NCBI RefSeq assembly: GCF_900100335.1
Contig: NZ_FNFE01000002.1
Location: 434,001 to 498,000 of the forward strand
DNA: 64,000 nt
Direction of reading: 5' to 3'
Source of the DNA: Natronorubrum texcoconense
GTDB lineage: Archaea; Halobacteriota; Halobacteria; Halobacteriales; Natrialbaceae
This document shows, in pieces, positions 18,405-27,051 of the stretch. The translations under genes were made by a program, and so were the position numbers. The notes under the pieces were generated by a model, which saw only the letters and a list, made by a program, of their open reading frames with translations, was not told the origin of the DNA and made no database searches. Position 1 is the first letter of the stretch, and each line of letters starts with the position of its first letter.

Positions 18405-18690
18405 CTCGTTTCCGAACCCACCCGGATCGCACTTGAGTCGGTATGGCCGTCTCGTCGGTCAGTATCTCGTTTCTCGAGACGCCCCGTTCAGACTGTATCG
18501 TCGGGGACGTAATCGTCCGTTGTCCACCCGGGACGTCCGAACCTCGGGACGGAGATCGGCGACAGTAACGGATTACCGCAGCTGACCGGCCGAACCCGCC
18601 GCGACCGGCGACCGTTTCACTCCGTTTCTCCTCGGAAACTCGTGTTTGTACGTCGATCGCTGTGGTATTCGTGACCCGCACCGGAGCCCG
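18405..18690. other. intergenic region, nothing recognised
   Basis: These 286 bp separate the glycosylase stop from the pentad-repeat gene start, both on the minus strand. I see no strong hairpin, repeat or coding sequence. Confidence 0.4.
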
Positions 18691-19284
18691 CTACGCCGAT
18701 TCGTACTCGGCCCAGATGTACCGCGTCGCGACGCTTCGGTACGGCCGCCACGCCTCGGCGATCTCGCGCATCTCCGCCCGCGTCAGCTCCTCGTCACCGT
18801 TCCCGTACAGCTGTTCGATACCGCGGCGAACGGCGAGATCGCCGAGGGGGAGAACGTCCGGACGCTCGAGGACGAACAGGAGGTACATGCGGGCCGTCCA
18901 GTCGCCGATCCCCTTGATTTCGGTGAGCAGATCCATCACGTCGTCGTTCGAGTGGTCGGCCAGCCCCTCCCTCGTGTAATCCCCCTCCTGAAACGCGCGG
19001 GCCGCGTTTCGGACGTACTCGATTTTCTGTCGCGAGAGTCCGGCCGACCGAAGGGCGTCGTCCGCCGCTTCGAGGACGGTTTCGGGCGTCACGTCGCCGT
19101 CTAACAGCTCGAAGAATCGCTCTCGAACGGCGGCCGCGCTCGCCGTCGACAGCTGCTGGTTGATGATCGAAATACAGAGCCGTTCGAACTCGCTCCAGTT
19201 CGGTTCAATGTACGGATCGTGTCGCTCGACGAGTTTCGCCATCACGGGGTCCTGCCGGAGAACCGGCTCGGCGTCTGCTAACAT
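18691..19284 (-). CDS. DNA-3-methyladenine glycosylase, AlkA-type HhH-GPD
   Basis: The 197-residue protein is a base-excision repair glycosylase that removes alkylated purines from DNA. The helix-hairpin-helix is IKGIGDWTARMYLL and the catalytic Asp follows in LPLGDLAVRRG, both diagnostic of the AlkA branch. It lacks the N-terminal beta domain of bacterial AlkA, as usual in shorter archaeal forms, and lacks the Fe-S Cys cluster of the Nth branch. The start at 19284 (MLADAEPV) is selected by homology; longer versions run into the next gene. Confidence 0.88.
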   Translation of the reverse strand: MLADAEPVLRQDPVMAKLVERHDPYIEPNWSEFERLCISIINQQLSTASAAAVRERFFELLDGDVTPETVLEAADDALRSAGLSRQKIEYVRNAARAFQEGDYTREGLADHSNDDVMDLLTEIKGIGDWTARMYLLFVLERPDVLPLGDLAVRRGIEQLYGNGDEELTRAEMREIAEAWRPYRSVATRYIWAEYESA

Positions 19285-19372
19285 CTGTGTGGTTCGAATG
19301 AGAGGTGGCGAGGCGCCAAAGGCGTCTCGGTGACGATCACCGATCGGCAGAACCCGATCGACGGTCGCCCCG

Positions 19373-21223
19373 TTATTCGAGGTGGTGATAGTCGAGTTCG
19401 TGATCCTCGTCGAGGGCCGCTCGGACCGCATCCGACGGGTCGGCGACGCCGCGTCGCCGGATTCTGAGGCCGCCCTCGTCGGCCGAAAGGACGAGGTTCG
19501 CTCGCCAGTCCGAGTCGGTCTCGGGGAAGTCGGTCCGGTAGTGAGCACCTCTGGATTCGGTTCGCTCGAGTGCGGTTCGGAGCATCGTCTCCGCGACGGT
19601 GAGGCTGAACGAGAGGTCGACCGCGTACTCGAACGAGCGGGACGTTCGATCGCCGTCGACGCGGAGGTCGGCGGTCCGCGCTCGGAGTTCGGCGACGGCC
19701 GAAAGCCCCTCGCGGAGCGACTCTTCGTCGCGGAGGATGCCGGCGGTCTCCCACAGCACGTCGCCGAGTTCCTCGAGGAGTTCGACCGGGCGAACGCTGC
19801 CCTCGGCCGCAGCGAGGTCGTCGAGCGCTCGAAACTCCCGTTCGGCGAGGGCCTGTTGGGCGCTGGTCACGGTAGGCACGCGGTCCCTGCTGGTAACCGC
19901 GTTCACCACGTGCTCGCCGACGACTTTGCCCACGGCGACGGTCTCCGCCAGGGAGTTGCCGCCGAGACGGTTCGCGCCGTGGACGCCTGCGACGGTCTCG
20001 CCGACGGCGTACAGGCCCTCGACGCCCGTCTCGCCGGTTCGGAAGTCGATGTCGACGCCGCCCATCGTGTAGTGGGCGGTCGGCGCAACCTCCATCGGCT
20101 CCCTCGTGATGTCCACGCCGAGTCCCTCGAAGCGCTCGACCATCGTCGGCAGTCGGTCGCGGATGTAGTCGGGGTCGCGGTGGGAGATATCGAGGTAGAC
20201 GCCGCCGTGGTCCGTGCCGCGACCTTCCCGCACCTCCTGTGCGATCGCTCGCGCGACGACGTCCCGCGCGTCGAGTTCCATCTGGGTCGGCGAGTAGCGT
20301 TCCATGAACCGCTCGCCCTCCGAATTGTACAGCCGTCCGCCCTCGCCGCGGACCGCCTCGGTCACGAGTCTGCCGTCCCACTCCTCGCCGTAGCGTTCGC
20401 CGACCATCCCTGTCGGGTGGAACTGGACGAACTCGAGGTCGACCAATCGAGCGCCCGCCTCGAGGGCCAGCGCCTGGCCGTCGCCGTTGTTCTCGTCGCC
20501 TCGCGAGGAGTGGCGGTGGTACAGCGCCGAGAAGCCGCCCGCGGCGAGCACGACGTGGTTCGTCCGGAACAGCAGCCCCTCGCCGGTCTCCATGTCGAAC
20601 CCCACGGCGCCGTCGACGCGGGTGCCGTCGGAGAGCAGCCGGGTGATCATCACGTTGTCGCGGTAGGGGATCTCGAGCGCCTGTGCGCGGTCGATTAGCG
20701 TCTCGAGCATGGCCTCGCCGGTTCGGTCGCCGACGAAGCAGGTTCGGCGCGAGGACTGCGCGCCGAAGTAGCGCTGGTTGATCGCGCCGTCCTCGGTTCG
20801 ATCGAACGGCATCCCCCACTCTGCGAGTTCGTGGATGCGGTCCGGCATGTGCTTCGCGGTCAGTTCGACGGCTTCGGGGTCGTTCAGGTGGTGGCCCTCG
20901 TTCAGCGTGTCCGCGGCGTGGATCGTCCAGTCGTCCTCGTCGAGCGAGCCGAGTGCGGCGTTGATGCCGCCCGCAGCCCACGTGGTGTGAGCGTCGCCGT
21001 GGTCTCGCTTCCCGATGACGAGCGGCTCGAGGCCCGACTCGGCGAGTTCGATCGCAACCCGTGCACCTGCGGCACCCGCACCAATGACGAGGACGGGGGT
21101 CGTGACGGTGTCGTACTCGATCTCGCGATCGGTGTCACCGCCGTTACGGGTGTTGATTCGGCCGTCGACGCCGGCGTCGTCGGTCGTCGGTACACCGTGG
21201 TCGGTCGGCGGTATTTTTGTCAT
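19373..21223 (-). CDS. FAD-dependent oxidoreductase, FrdA/SdhA/NadB family, stand-alone
   Basis: The 616-residue flavoprotein has the FAD motif VIGAGAAGARVA near residue 45, TTWAAGGINAALG, the substrate loop EFVQFHPTGM, active-site arginine regions, and GANRLGGNSLAE. This superfamily includes succinate dehydrogenase, fumarate reductase and L-aspartate oxidase. The SHTGAAEGG His used for covalent FAD in SdhA (5536-7374) is replaced by THTTWAAGG-like sequence, so FAD is probably non-covalent, as in NadB or soluble fumarate reductase. No nadA, nadC or Fe-S subunit is adjacent. It is preceded by a 40-residue N-terminal extension. The start at 21223 excludes a hydrophobic leader. Confidence 0.8.
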   Translation of the reverse strand: MTKIPPTDHGVPTTDDAGVDGRINTRNGGDTDREIEYDTVTTPVLVIGAGAAGARVAIELAESGLEPLVIGKRDHGDAHTTWAAGGINAALGSLDEDDWTIHAADTLNEGHHLNDPEAVELTAKHMPDRIHELAEWGMPFDRTEDGAINQRYFGAQSSRRTCFVGDRTGEAMLETLIDRAQALEIPYRDNVMITRLLSDGTRVDGAVGFDMETGEGLLFRTNHVVLAAGGFSALYHRHSSRGDENNGDGQALALEAGARLVDLEFVQFHPTGMVGERYGEEWDGRLVTEAVRGEGGRLYNSEGERFMERYSPTQMELDARDVVARAIAQEVREGRGTDHGGVYLDISHRDPDYIRDRLPTMVERFEGLGVDITREPMEVAPTAHYTMGGVDIDFRTGETGVEGLYAVGETVAGVHGANRLGGNSLAETVAVGKVVGEHVVNAVTSRDRVPTVTSAQQALAEREFRALDDLAAAEGSVRPVELLEELGDVLWETAGILRDEESLREGLSAVAELRARTADLRVDGDRTSRSFEYAVDLSFSLTVAETMLRTALERTESRGAHYRTDFPETDSDWRANLVLSADEGGLRIRRRGVADPSDAVRAALDEDHELDYHHLE

Positions 21224-21345
21224 CGATATAAGAGAAGGGGCGACGGGGAATAAGCCGACCACCAAACCATGCAGCCCGCGAAAGCGGTCGAGCGCGCACG
21301 CTCAGTCCGGGGATTTAGTAAGCTACATCGGCTACGTTCGGACGG

Positions 21346-21873
21346 ATGCAACCGGTCGTCCATCTCGCCGTCGGCTACCTCTGTTATGCAGCCTACACGC
21401 GATGGCAACACGGTCGCGAGCCAGCCGATCTGCCCGCGCTCGTCGCCGTCTTCGCGGCCGGGCTCGCGGACTTCATCGACAAGCCGCTCGAGGCGGCGGG
21501 CGTCGTCCCGGTCGGCCGAACCATCGGCCACTCGCTGCTGTTCGTAGTTCCACTGGTCCTCCTCGTCTGGGTCGTCGCGAGCCGTCGGGACCGACGGTCC
21601 CTCGGCGTGGCCTTCGCGATCGGCTATCTCTCACACATCGCGACGGACGTGCCGTGGCACGTCCTCTCGGGCGATTTCGACGAACTCGGCTTTCTCCTCT
21701 GGCCGGTGACGGAGATGCCCGCGTACACGGGGGTCAAACCCCTCGGAATCGTCGGCGGGGTCGAGATCACGACGCTGTGGCTCGAGGCTGTAATCCTCGC
21801 CGCCGCCGTGGCTCTGTGGTGGATGGACGGGCGACCCGGCGTCGATCTGTTCCGTCCCAGCCGCAGAACGTGA
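21346..21873 (+). CDS. YdjM/DUF457-type membrane-bound metal-dependent hydrolase
   Basis: The 175-residue protein has four or five membrane helices carrying the DUF457 signature: His5 region VHLAVGYL, DFIDKP, GRTIGHSLL and GYLSHIATD. Conserved His and Asp residues probably bind a metal at the membrane surface. The family is annotated as metal-dependent hydrolase without a proven substrate. It is divergent from the flavoprotein (122 bp between starts) and 64 bp upstream of the CBS gene. Confidence 0.8.
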   Translation: MQPVVHLAVGYLCYAAYTRWQHGREPADLPALVAVFAAGLADFIDKPLEAAGVVPVGRTIGHSLLFVVPLVLLVWVVASRRDRRSLGVAFAIGYLSHIATDVPWHVLSGDFDELGFLLWPVTEMPAYTGVKPLGIVGGVEITTLWLEAVILAAAVALWWMDGRPGVDLFRPSRRT

Positions 21874-21937
21874 CAAACGGTGGAACTGACCGCTCGGTTG
21901 GGGAAATATCATAACCGCCGCGTCCGTTGGTTGTGGT

Positions 21938-22312
21938 ATGAGTCCCGAAGAGAGACAAACCGTCGAAGACGTCATGTCATCCCCATTAGAGACCGTTTCG
22001 AAGGACGCGACGGTCGTGGAGGCCGTCCAGCAGATGCGTGAAAAGAATATCAACGCGTTGGTCGTCCCGACGACGCCACGGGCGATCATCAGCAGTACGG
22101 ACGTCCTCGACGCCGTCGCCGACGGTCAGGACATCACGGAGCTGACGGTCGCAGACGTGATGACGACCGACGTCGAAACGGTCGCGCCGGATCTCTACAT
22201 GGAGGAAGTCGCCGCGATGATGACCACGTACGGTATCAAACATCTCCCCGTCGTCGACGACGACTACGTCGGGATGGTGTCGTCGACAGACGTCACAGCG
22301 CACCTCTCGTAA
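21938..22312 (+). CDS. two-CBS-domain protein
   Basis: The 124-residue cytoplasmic protein consists of a CBS pair: VEDVMSSPLETVSKDATVVEAVQQM and VADVMTTDVETVAPDLYMEEVAAMM, each followed by a beta-strand block ending in SSTDVL or SSTDVT. CBS pairs bind adenosyl ligands (AMP, ATP, SAM) and regulate partner proteins. No effector domain is attached, so it acts in trans. TATA-like AAATATCATA lies about 28 bp upstream. Confidence 0.93.
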   Translation: MSPEERQTVEDVMSSPLETVSKDATVVEAVQQMREKNINALVVPTTPRAIISSTDVLDAVADGQDITELTVADVMTTDVETVAPDLYMEEVAAMMTTYGIKHLPVVDDDYVGMVSSTDVTAHLS

Positions 22313-22366
22313 GTCGGCCGTCCGCTCGATTCGCGCGCCGGAACGCTTTTCAGCAAATTCGATCGA

Positions 22367-24937
22367 TCAGTGACCACCGTCGCCGCGCCCCTCGAGTCCC
22401 TCGGGCGTCTCGGGTTCGACGTTCGCCAGCCGCATCGCGTTGCCCGTCACGCCGAGGCTCATTCCCATGTCGCCGATGACGACCGCGTGGATCACCGTCA
22501 CGATCCCGAACGGAGCACCAACCGCGAGGACGGCCTTGACGGCCAGACTCGACCAGACGTTCTGACGGATCACGCCGTTGGCCGTTCCGGAGAGTTCGAA
22601 GAGATAGGGGAGCCGAGTGAGATCGTCGCCCATCAGCGCGACGTCGGCGGTCTCGAGGGCCGTGTCGGTCCCCGCCGCACCCATCGCGATGCCGACGCTG
22701 GCGGTCGCGAGCGCCGGCGCGTCGTTGATACCGTCGCCGACCATGGCGACGTGGCCGTCGCCGCCGTTGCCCACACCCGCCTCGTCCGCTAACCGTCGGA
22801 TCCACTCGAGTTTCTCGTCGGGCAGGAGCTCGGCGTGGTACTCGTCGATCCCGACCTCGCTCGCGATCGCGCGGGCGGTCCCCTCGTTGTCGCCGGTGAG
22901 CATGACGACGCGAACGCCCTGATCCTGGAGCCGTGAGACGGCCCACTTCGCTTCGGGCCGAACCCTGTCCGCGACGCCGATGACGCCGAGCGGTCGCTCT
23001 TCGGTGCCGACGATCACGACGGTCTTCCCCTCGGCCTGGAGGTCGGGGACGACCTCGCTGAGCACGTCCAGACAGCCCGCCCGGTCGCACTGGGACGAAC
23101 CACTGTAACCCATCTCGGCGAGTGCCACGCCGCCGTCGGTCGTCGCGTGGGCGTGCTCGAGATCCGCGAGTCCGTCGAACAGGCCCGGTTTCCCGACGTA
23201 GTGTGTCGTCCCGTCGATCTCGGCGCGGACACCCTTGCCCGTCAGCGCCTCGAAGTTCGAAACATCGGATTCGGTCCCGTCCTCGCCGTCGGCCGCGATG
23301 CCCTGCTCGTCGGCGTAGCCGACGATCGCCTGCCCGATCGGGTGTTCGCTCCGTCGCTCGAGCGCACTCGCTCGGCGGAGCAGGTCGTCCTCGTCGGTGC
23401 CCTCGAGCGGGATCACGTCGGTGACCGTCAGATCGCCTTCCGTCAGCGTCCCCGTCTTGTCCACCGCGAGGACGTCGCTGTCGCCGACGGCCTCGAGGTG
23501 TTTGCCGCCCTTGATCAGGACGCCGTTGCGCGCCGCGCTCGTGATCCCCGAGACGACGCTGACCGGCGTCGAGATGACCAGCGCGCAGGGACAGGAGATC
23601 ACGAGCAGCGTCAGCCCGACGACGAACCAGTAGCTCCAGGACGCGCCGAACAGCAGGGGCGGCACGACCACAGCTGCCACTGCGAGCACGACCACGATCG
23701 GCGTGTAGACGCTCGCGAAGCGGTCGATGAACTGTTCACGCTCGGTCTTCTCCCGCTCGGCGTCTTCGACCATCCGGACGATCCGCGCGATGGTGGAGTC
23801 GTCGGCTTCGCTTTCGACCTCGACCTCGAGATACCCCGACTCTGGGATCGTCCCGGCGAAGACCTCGGCCCCTGCGGCCTTGTCCACGGGCACGCTCTCG
23901 CCCGTGATCGGCGACTGGTCGATCGCGCTCTCGCCTTCCAGTACGACGCCGTCGGCCGGAATCTTCTCACCCGGTCGCACGATGACCGTGTCGCCGACCA
24001 CGAGTTCGTCCGCGGGAATCGTCTCCTCGGTGCCGTCCTCTCGACGAACGGTCGCGGTATCCGGGGAGAGATCCATCAGTTCTCGTAGCGAGTCCCGGGC
24101 GCGGTCCATCGAGAACCGCTCGAGCAGTTCCGCGACGCTGAACAGAACCGCGAGTATGGCCCCTTCGAAGGGGTGGTGGGCCGCCACGCTGGCGACGATC
24201 CCGAGGCTCATCAGGAAGTCGATGTCGAGGCTCCGATTGCGCGCCGAGTAGTAGCCGTTGCGGAGGATCGGCGTCCCCGCGACGACCACGGCCGCGATGA
24301 ACAGCAGATGCGAGAGTTCGTAGGTTCGGCCCGCGACGGCCCCCAGCGCTGGATCGAGGGCCGGGAAGACGAACTCGAGGGCCATCCCGACCGTCACGAG
24401 CACGGCGCCGATCGCGGTGCCGACGGCGCGGCGGCTCTTCCAGACGGCCGCTCGATCGGCGAGCGAGTCGCCGTCGTCGTCGATCGGCGACGCGTCGTAA
24501 CCGGCGCTCTCGATCGCATCGATGACGGCCGTCGATTCGAGGCCATCGTCGACCGTCACGGTCACGCGACCCGAGGCGGGGCGCGTCTCGATGTCGTCGA
24601 CGCCGTCGGTTCGCTCGAGGGCGTTCTCGACCTTGTTCGCACAGGAGGCACAGTCCATGTCGGGGACCGAAAACGTGCGCTCGTCGGCCGAGGATTCGAT
24701 CTCGTAGCCCGCCGCACGCACGCGCTCGCGAATCTCGGACTCGCCGGTCAGCGTCGGATCGTAGTCGACGACGAGGCGGCCGCTGGTCACCCGTGGCTCG
24801 ATGTCGTCGATGCCGTCGAGTCGTCCAACGCTGTTCTCGACCTTCCCGGCACAGGTGGGACAGTCCATGTCGGGAACGCGAAGTTCGAGGGTCCGACTCG
24901 AGTCCGGCGGCGTAGATGGGGAGGGGGTATCGCTCAT
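22367..24937 (-). CDS. heavy-metal translocating P1B-type ATPase (Zn/Cd/Pb type)
   Basis: The 856-residue export pump has two N-terminal heavy-metal-binding domains (C26/C29 in MDCPTC and C96/C99 in MDCASC), membrane helices, TGES at 345-348, the ion-site CPC at 449-451, the phosphorylated Asp493 in DKTGT, and an SEHPIGQ nucleotide loop. The segment after CPC (ALVISTPVSVVSG) follows the ZntA/CadA pattern rather than the copper pattern ALGLATP, so Zn2+, Cd2+ or Pb2+ export is favoured. An extra Cys pair (QCDRAGC, about residue 615) sits in the nucleotide-binding region. Convergent with the CBS gene; an HTH-10 regulator lies about 0.5 kb beyond its start. Confidence 0.93.
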   Translation of the reverse strand: MSDTPSPSTPPDSSRTLELRVPDMDCPTCAGKVENSVGRLDGIDDIEPRVTSGRLVVDYDPTLTGESEIRERVRAAGYEIESSADERTFSVPDMDCASCANKVENALERTDGVDDIETRPASGRVTVTVDDGLESTAVIDAIESAGYDASPIDDDGDSLADRAAVWKSRRAVGTAIGAVLVTVGMALEFVFPALDPALGAVAGRTYELSHLLFIAAVVVAGTPILRNGYYSARNRSLDIDFLMSLGIVASVAAHHPFEGAILAVLFSVAELLERFSMDRARDSLRELMDLSPDTATVRREDGTEETIPADELVVGDTVIVRPGEKIPADGVVLEGESAIDQSPITGESVPVDKAAGAEVFAGTIPESGYLEVEVESEADDSTIARIVRMVEDAEREKTEREQFIDRFASVYTPIVVVLAVAAVVVPPLLFGASWSYWFVVGLTLLVISCPCALVISTPVSVVSGITSAARNGVLIKGGKHLEAVGDSDVLAVDKTGTLTEGDLTVTDVIPLEGTDEDDLLRRASALERRSEHPIGQAIVGYADEQGIAADGEDGTESDVSNFEALTGKGVRAEIDGTTHYVGKPGLFDGLADLEHAHATTDGGVALAEMGYSGSSQCDRAGCLDVLSEVVPDLQAEGKTVVIVGTEERPLGVIGVADRVRPEAKWAVSRLQDQGVRVVMLTGDNEGTARAIASEVGIDEYHAELLPDEKLEWIRRLADEAGVGNGGDGHVAMVGDGINDAPALATASVGIAMGAAGTDTALETADVALMGDDLTRLPYLFELSGTANGVIRQNVWSSLAVKAVLAVGAPFGIVTVIHAVVIGDMGMSLGVTGNAMRLANVEPETPEGLEGRGDGGH

Positions 24938-25101
24938 TATCTGTTCATAGTCGCCGGGCCAACATACGGGTTATTTGGCGTGCGCCAACTCGCGACTCGT
25001 TCCGGGACAGCTCCGACTCTCGTATCGGCGTCTCAGCGTTCGAATCAGCGAACCATCGAGGGTCCAGGCGTTATTTGCCCCTGATTGACGTACCCTCCTC
25101 G

Positions 25102-25380
25102 ATGGCAACACGCGTCAGGCTCGACGATTGGGAAGCGGCGGTCGACGAACTGCGCCGGTTCGGTAAACCCGGAGAGGTGACGACCGGCGACGACTGGATT
25201 CGGCTCGACTTCGGCTCCGCACAGGTCGAGGTAACACAAGGGGGGCGCGTCAGCACGGGTATGGCACTCCACGAGTTCGAACGAGAGGGGGAGGTCGAGC
25301 TTCTGGTGGACCACGACGAGGGGACGCTCGCGATCGAGACCGACGACGTGGGCTACACGTTCAGAAGACCTGGGGGGTGA
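25102..25380 (+). CDS. small acidic haloarchaeal protein, unknown function
   Basis: The 92-residue protein begins MATRVRLDDWEAAVDEL and is mainly beta-strands after the first helix (VEVTQGGRVSTGMALHEF, VELLVDHDEGTLAIE). It has no membrane segment, Cys or metal motif. I do not recognise it. A TATA-like GTTATTTG about 30 bp upstream supports the leaderless ATG. It sits between the P1B ATPase and the HTH-10 regulator, which are both on the other strand; whether it belongs to the metal response is not shown. Confidence 0.7.
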   Translation: MATRVRLDDWEAAVDELRRFGKPGEVTTGDDWIRLDFGSAQVEVTQGGRVSTGMALHEFEREGEVELLVDHDEGTLAIETDDVGYTFRRPGG

Positions 25381-25416
25381 ACGAACCGCGAGCGACGATC
25401 CGTCCCCCGGCGACCG

Positions 25417-26163
25417 TTAGCGGCTCGCCGACAGCGCCTCGAGCGAGTCGTCCTCGTCGACGAACGTCGTCGCGAGGCTGGCTTCGGCCCGGCGAAGTCG
25501 GTAGGAAAGCGTCGACCGAGGGATCTCGAGCCGCTCGGCGAGGTCGGAGAGTTCGATCCGGCGCGGCGTCTCGTAGTAGCCGTGGTCGACGGCCGCGCGC
25601 AACGCCTCTCGCTGTTCGTCCGGCAACTCGTCTGCGGGTTCGGGATGGCTGCGATCCGGGTCGAGTTCGGTCAGCCGCAGCATCTCCATTCCCGTACACT
25701 CGCCGACCTCCTCGCCCAGCGCGTCGAAGAAGTCGTGAATCGGCGCGTCGCTCGCGAGGACGATCCGCCACCGGTAGCGCCGGCCCTCGCGGTAGGTTTC
25801 GAAGAGGAGTCCCTCGCCGAGGTACTCGAGGGCGACGTGGGGAACCGACGTACAGACCTTAGTTCGATCCCAGTAGGTGTAGACGACCAGCGTGTCGTTC
25901 GACCGGTCGAGCACCTGCACCTCACAATCCGCGCCGCAGTCGTCTTTCACGAGACAGTCGGCGAAGAAGTCCGCCGTCTCGTAGGCTTCCTCGAGGGCCT
26001 CGAGCGCCTCGCTCGACCCTTCGGCGTGGTCGACCCGCCAGAGGCTGTCCGCCGTGACGTGACACGACAGCGAGCGGATCGACGCGTCGGGGTAGTCCGC
26101 GAGCACGTCGGCGACCGGGTTCGTCCCCGATTCGTACTCGAGGGCGAAGACGAATTCTCTCAT
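25417..26163 (-). CDS. HTH-10 (Bat-like) transcriptional regulator
   Basis: The 248-residue protein ends in the haloarchaeal HTH-10 domain (LPDEQREALRAAVDHGYYETPRRI ... RLEIPRSTLSYRLRRAE, split here around residue 195). The N-terminal two thirds is a sensor-like domain with a cysteine cluster DCLVKDDCGADCEVQ (about residues 68-82) that could bind a metal or redox signal. Located 0.5 kb from a P1B-type ATPase and on the same strand, it is a good candidate to control that pump. In Halobacterium a regulator of this type is reported near a metal pump; I recall this only generally. Start fixed by conserved MREFVFALEYE. Confidence 0.85.
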   Translation of the reverse strand: MREFVFALEYESGTNPVADVLADYPDASIRSLSCHVTADSLWRVDHAEGSSEALEALEEAYETADFFADCLVKDDCGADCEVQVLDRSNDTLVVYTYWDRTKVCTSVPHVALEYLGEGLLFETYREGRRYRWRIVLASDAPIHDFFDALGEEVGECTGMEMLRLTELDPDRSHPEPADELPDEQREALRAAVDHGYYETPRRIELSDLAERLEIPRSTLSYRLRRAEASLATTFVDEDDSLEALSASR

Positions 26164-26225
26164 TAGCCCTACAGAGGGGGGCACACGCCAAAGGGGTTTC
26201 TCGATGGCTGCCGTAGCGATGACCG

Positions 26226-26867
26226 ATGGGGCTGGCATCGACGGTCGTGCTCTCGAGCGTCACGCACTGGGTTCAGGACTTCTGGGTGTTCTATCGTCGC
26301 TATACGGACACGACGGTCCACACGGCGTCGACGGCGGCGCTCGCCATCTTCGGAATCCTCGTGTTCGTCGATCCCTGGTTCGCGGCGGTCGCGATCGTCT
26401 GTTACGTCGTTCCACCGATCGCGCTGTACGTGCTCGCGGACGACCCGATCCCCGGCCCGGAACGCCCCGTCGAACGGCGCGGTTCCGAGGGGAACGCGAC
26501 AGAGACGGCCGGTCGAGCGGTCGAATCCGTGGCCGCGCGTTCGAACCCGGCACGCTCGAGCGGTGACGGGGACTCGAGGTCGTCCTCAAGCACGGCCGAC
26601 GATAGCGTCGGCGCCGATAGCGGTAGCGAGGATGGAACGTGCGACGTCGATGCCGACTCCGGCGACGACGGCGACATTGACACCGATAGCGGTAGTACGG
26701 ACACCGATTCGGACAGCGACGACGGTGACGCTAGCGCCGATTCTGATACCGATGATGGCGACACCGATTCGGACAGCGACAACGGCGATACAGACTCCGA
26801 TAGTGACGACGGCGATACCGATTCGGATAGCAACGACGGCGACTCTGACTCCGACAGTGATTCGTGA
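26226..26867 (+). CDS. membrane protein with Ser/Asp-repeat tail
   Basis: The 213-residue product has two N-terminal membrane helices (about residues 33-50 and 52-72, ALAIFGILVFVD and VAIVCYVVPPIALYVL). From residue 75 it is hydrophilic, and from about 155 nearly pure Ser, Asp and Thr, ending in copies of a nine-residue unit TDSDSDDGD. The tail is intensely acidic and lacks charges of the opposite sign. Similar SD tails occur in cell-surface stalks of other organisms. I do not recognise the family; an extracellular spacer or ion-binding brush is inference. It is divergent from the HTH-10 gene, with 62 bp between them. Confidence 0.7.
   Translation: MGLASTVVLSSVTHWVQDFWVFYRRYTDTTVHTASTAALAIFGILVFVDPWFAAVAIVCYVVPPIALYVLADDPIPGPERPVERRGSEGNATETAGRAVESVAARSNPARSSGDGDSRSSSSTADDSVGADSGSEDGTCDVDADSGDDGDIDTDSGSTDTDSDSDDGDASADSDTDDGDTDSDSDNGDTDSDSDDGDTDSDSNDGDSDSDSDS
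26700..26858 (+). repeat. 27-30 bp coding tandem repeat
   Basis: About five degenerate units encode TDSDSDDGD-like peptides. Codons vary between units at silent positions (gattcggacagc, gactccgatagt), so the repeat is old or under protein-level selection rather than a recent expansion. Confidence 0.7.
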
Positions 26868-27051
26868 CGGGCCCTCACTCGTCGCAACCAGTTCGAAATC
26901 TCCGAGAGATACACTCGAGGTCGGCGGTCGACCGAGAACGGAGCGAGGTCGGACTGGGAACGGACGGTATCACGGCCCGGGGGCGACGCGGTGTCCGTCG
27001 CGTTGTCAGTATCGCTCGCCGTTTCCTGCTCGAACTCTCGTCCCGAGGCGG

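Noticed and set aside
19278-20981. 567-codon minus-strand frame with repetitive Arg/Pro
   Set aside because: Another frame of the flavoprotein gene; composition is strongly basic and non-halophilic.
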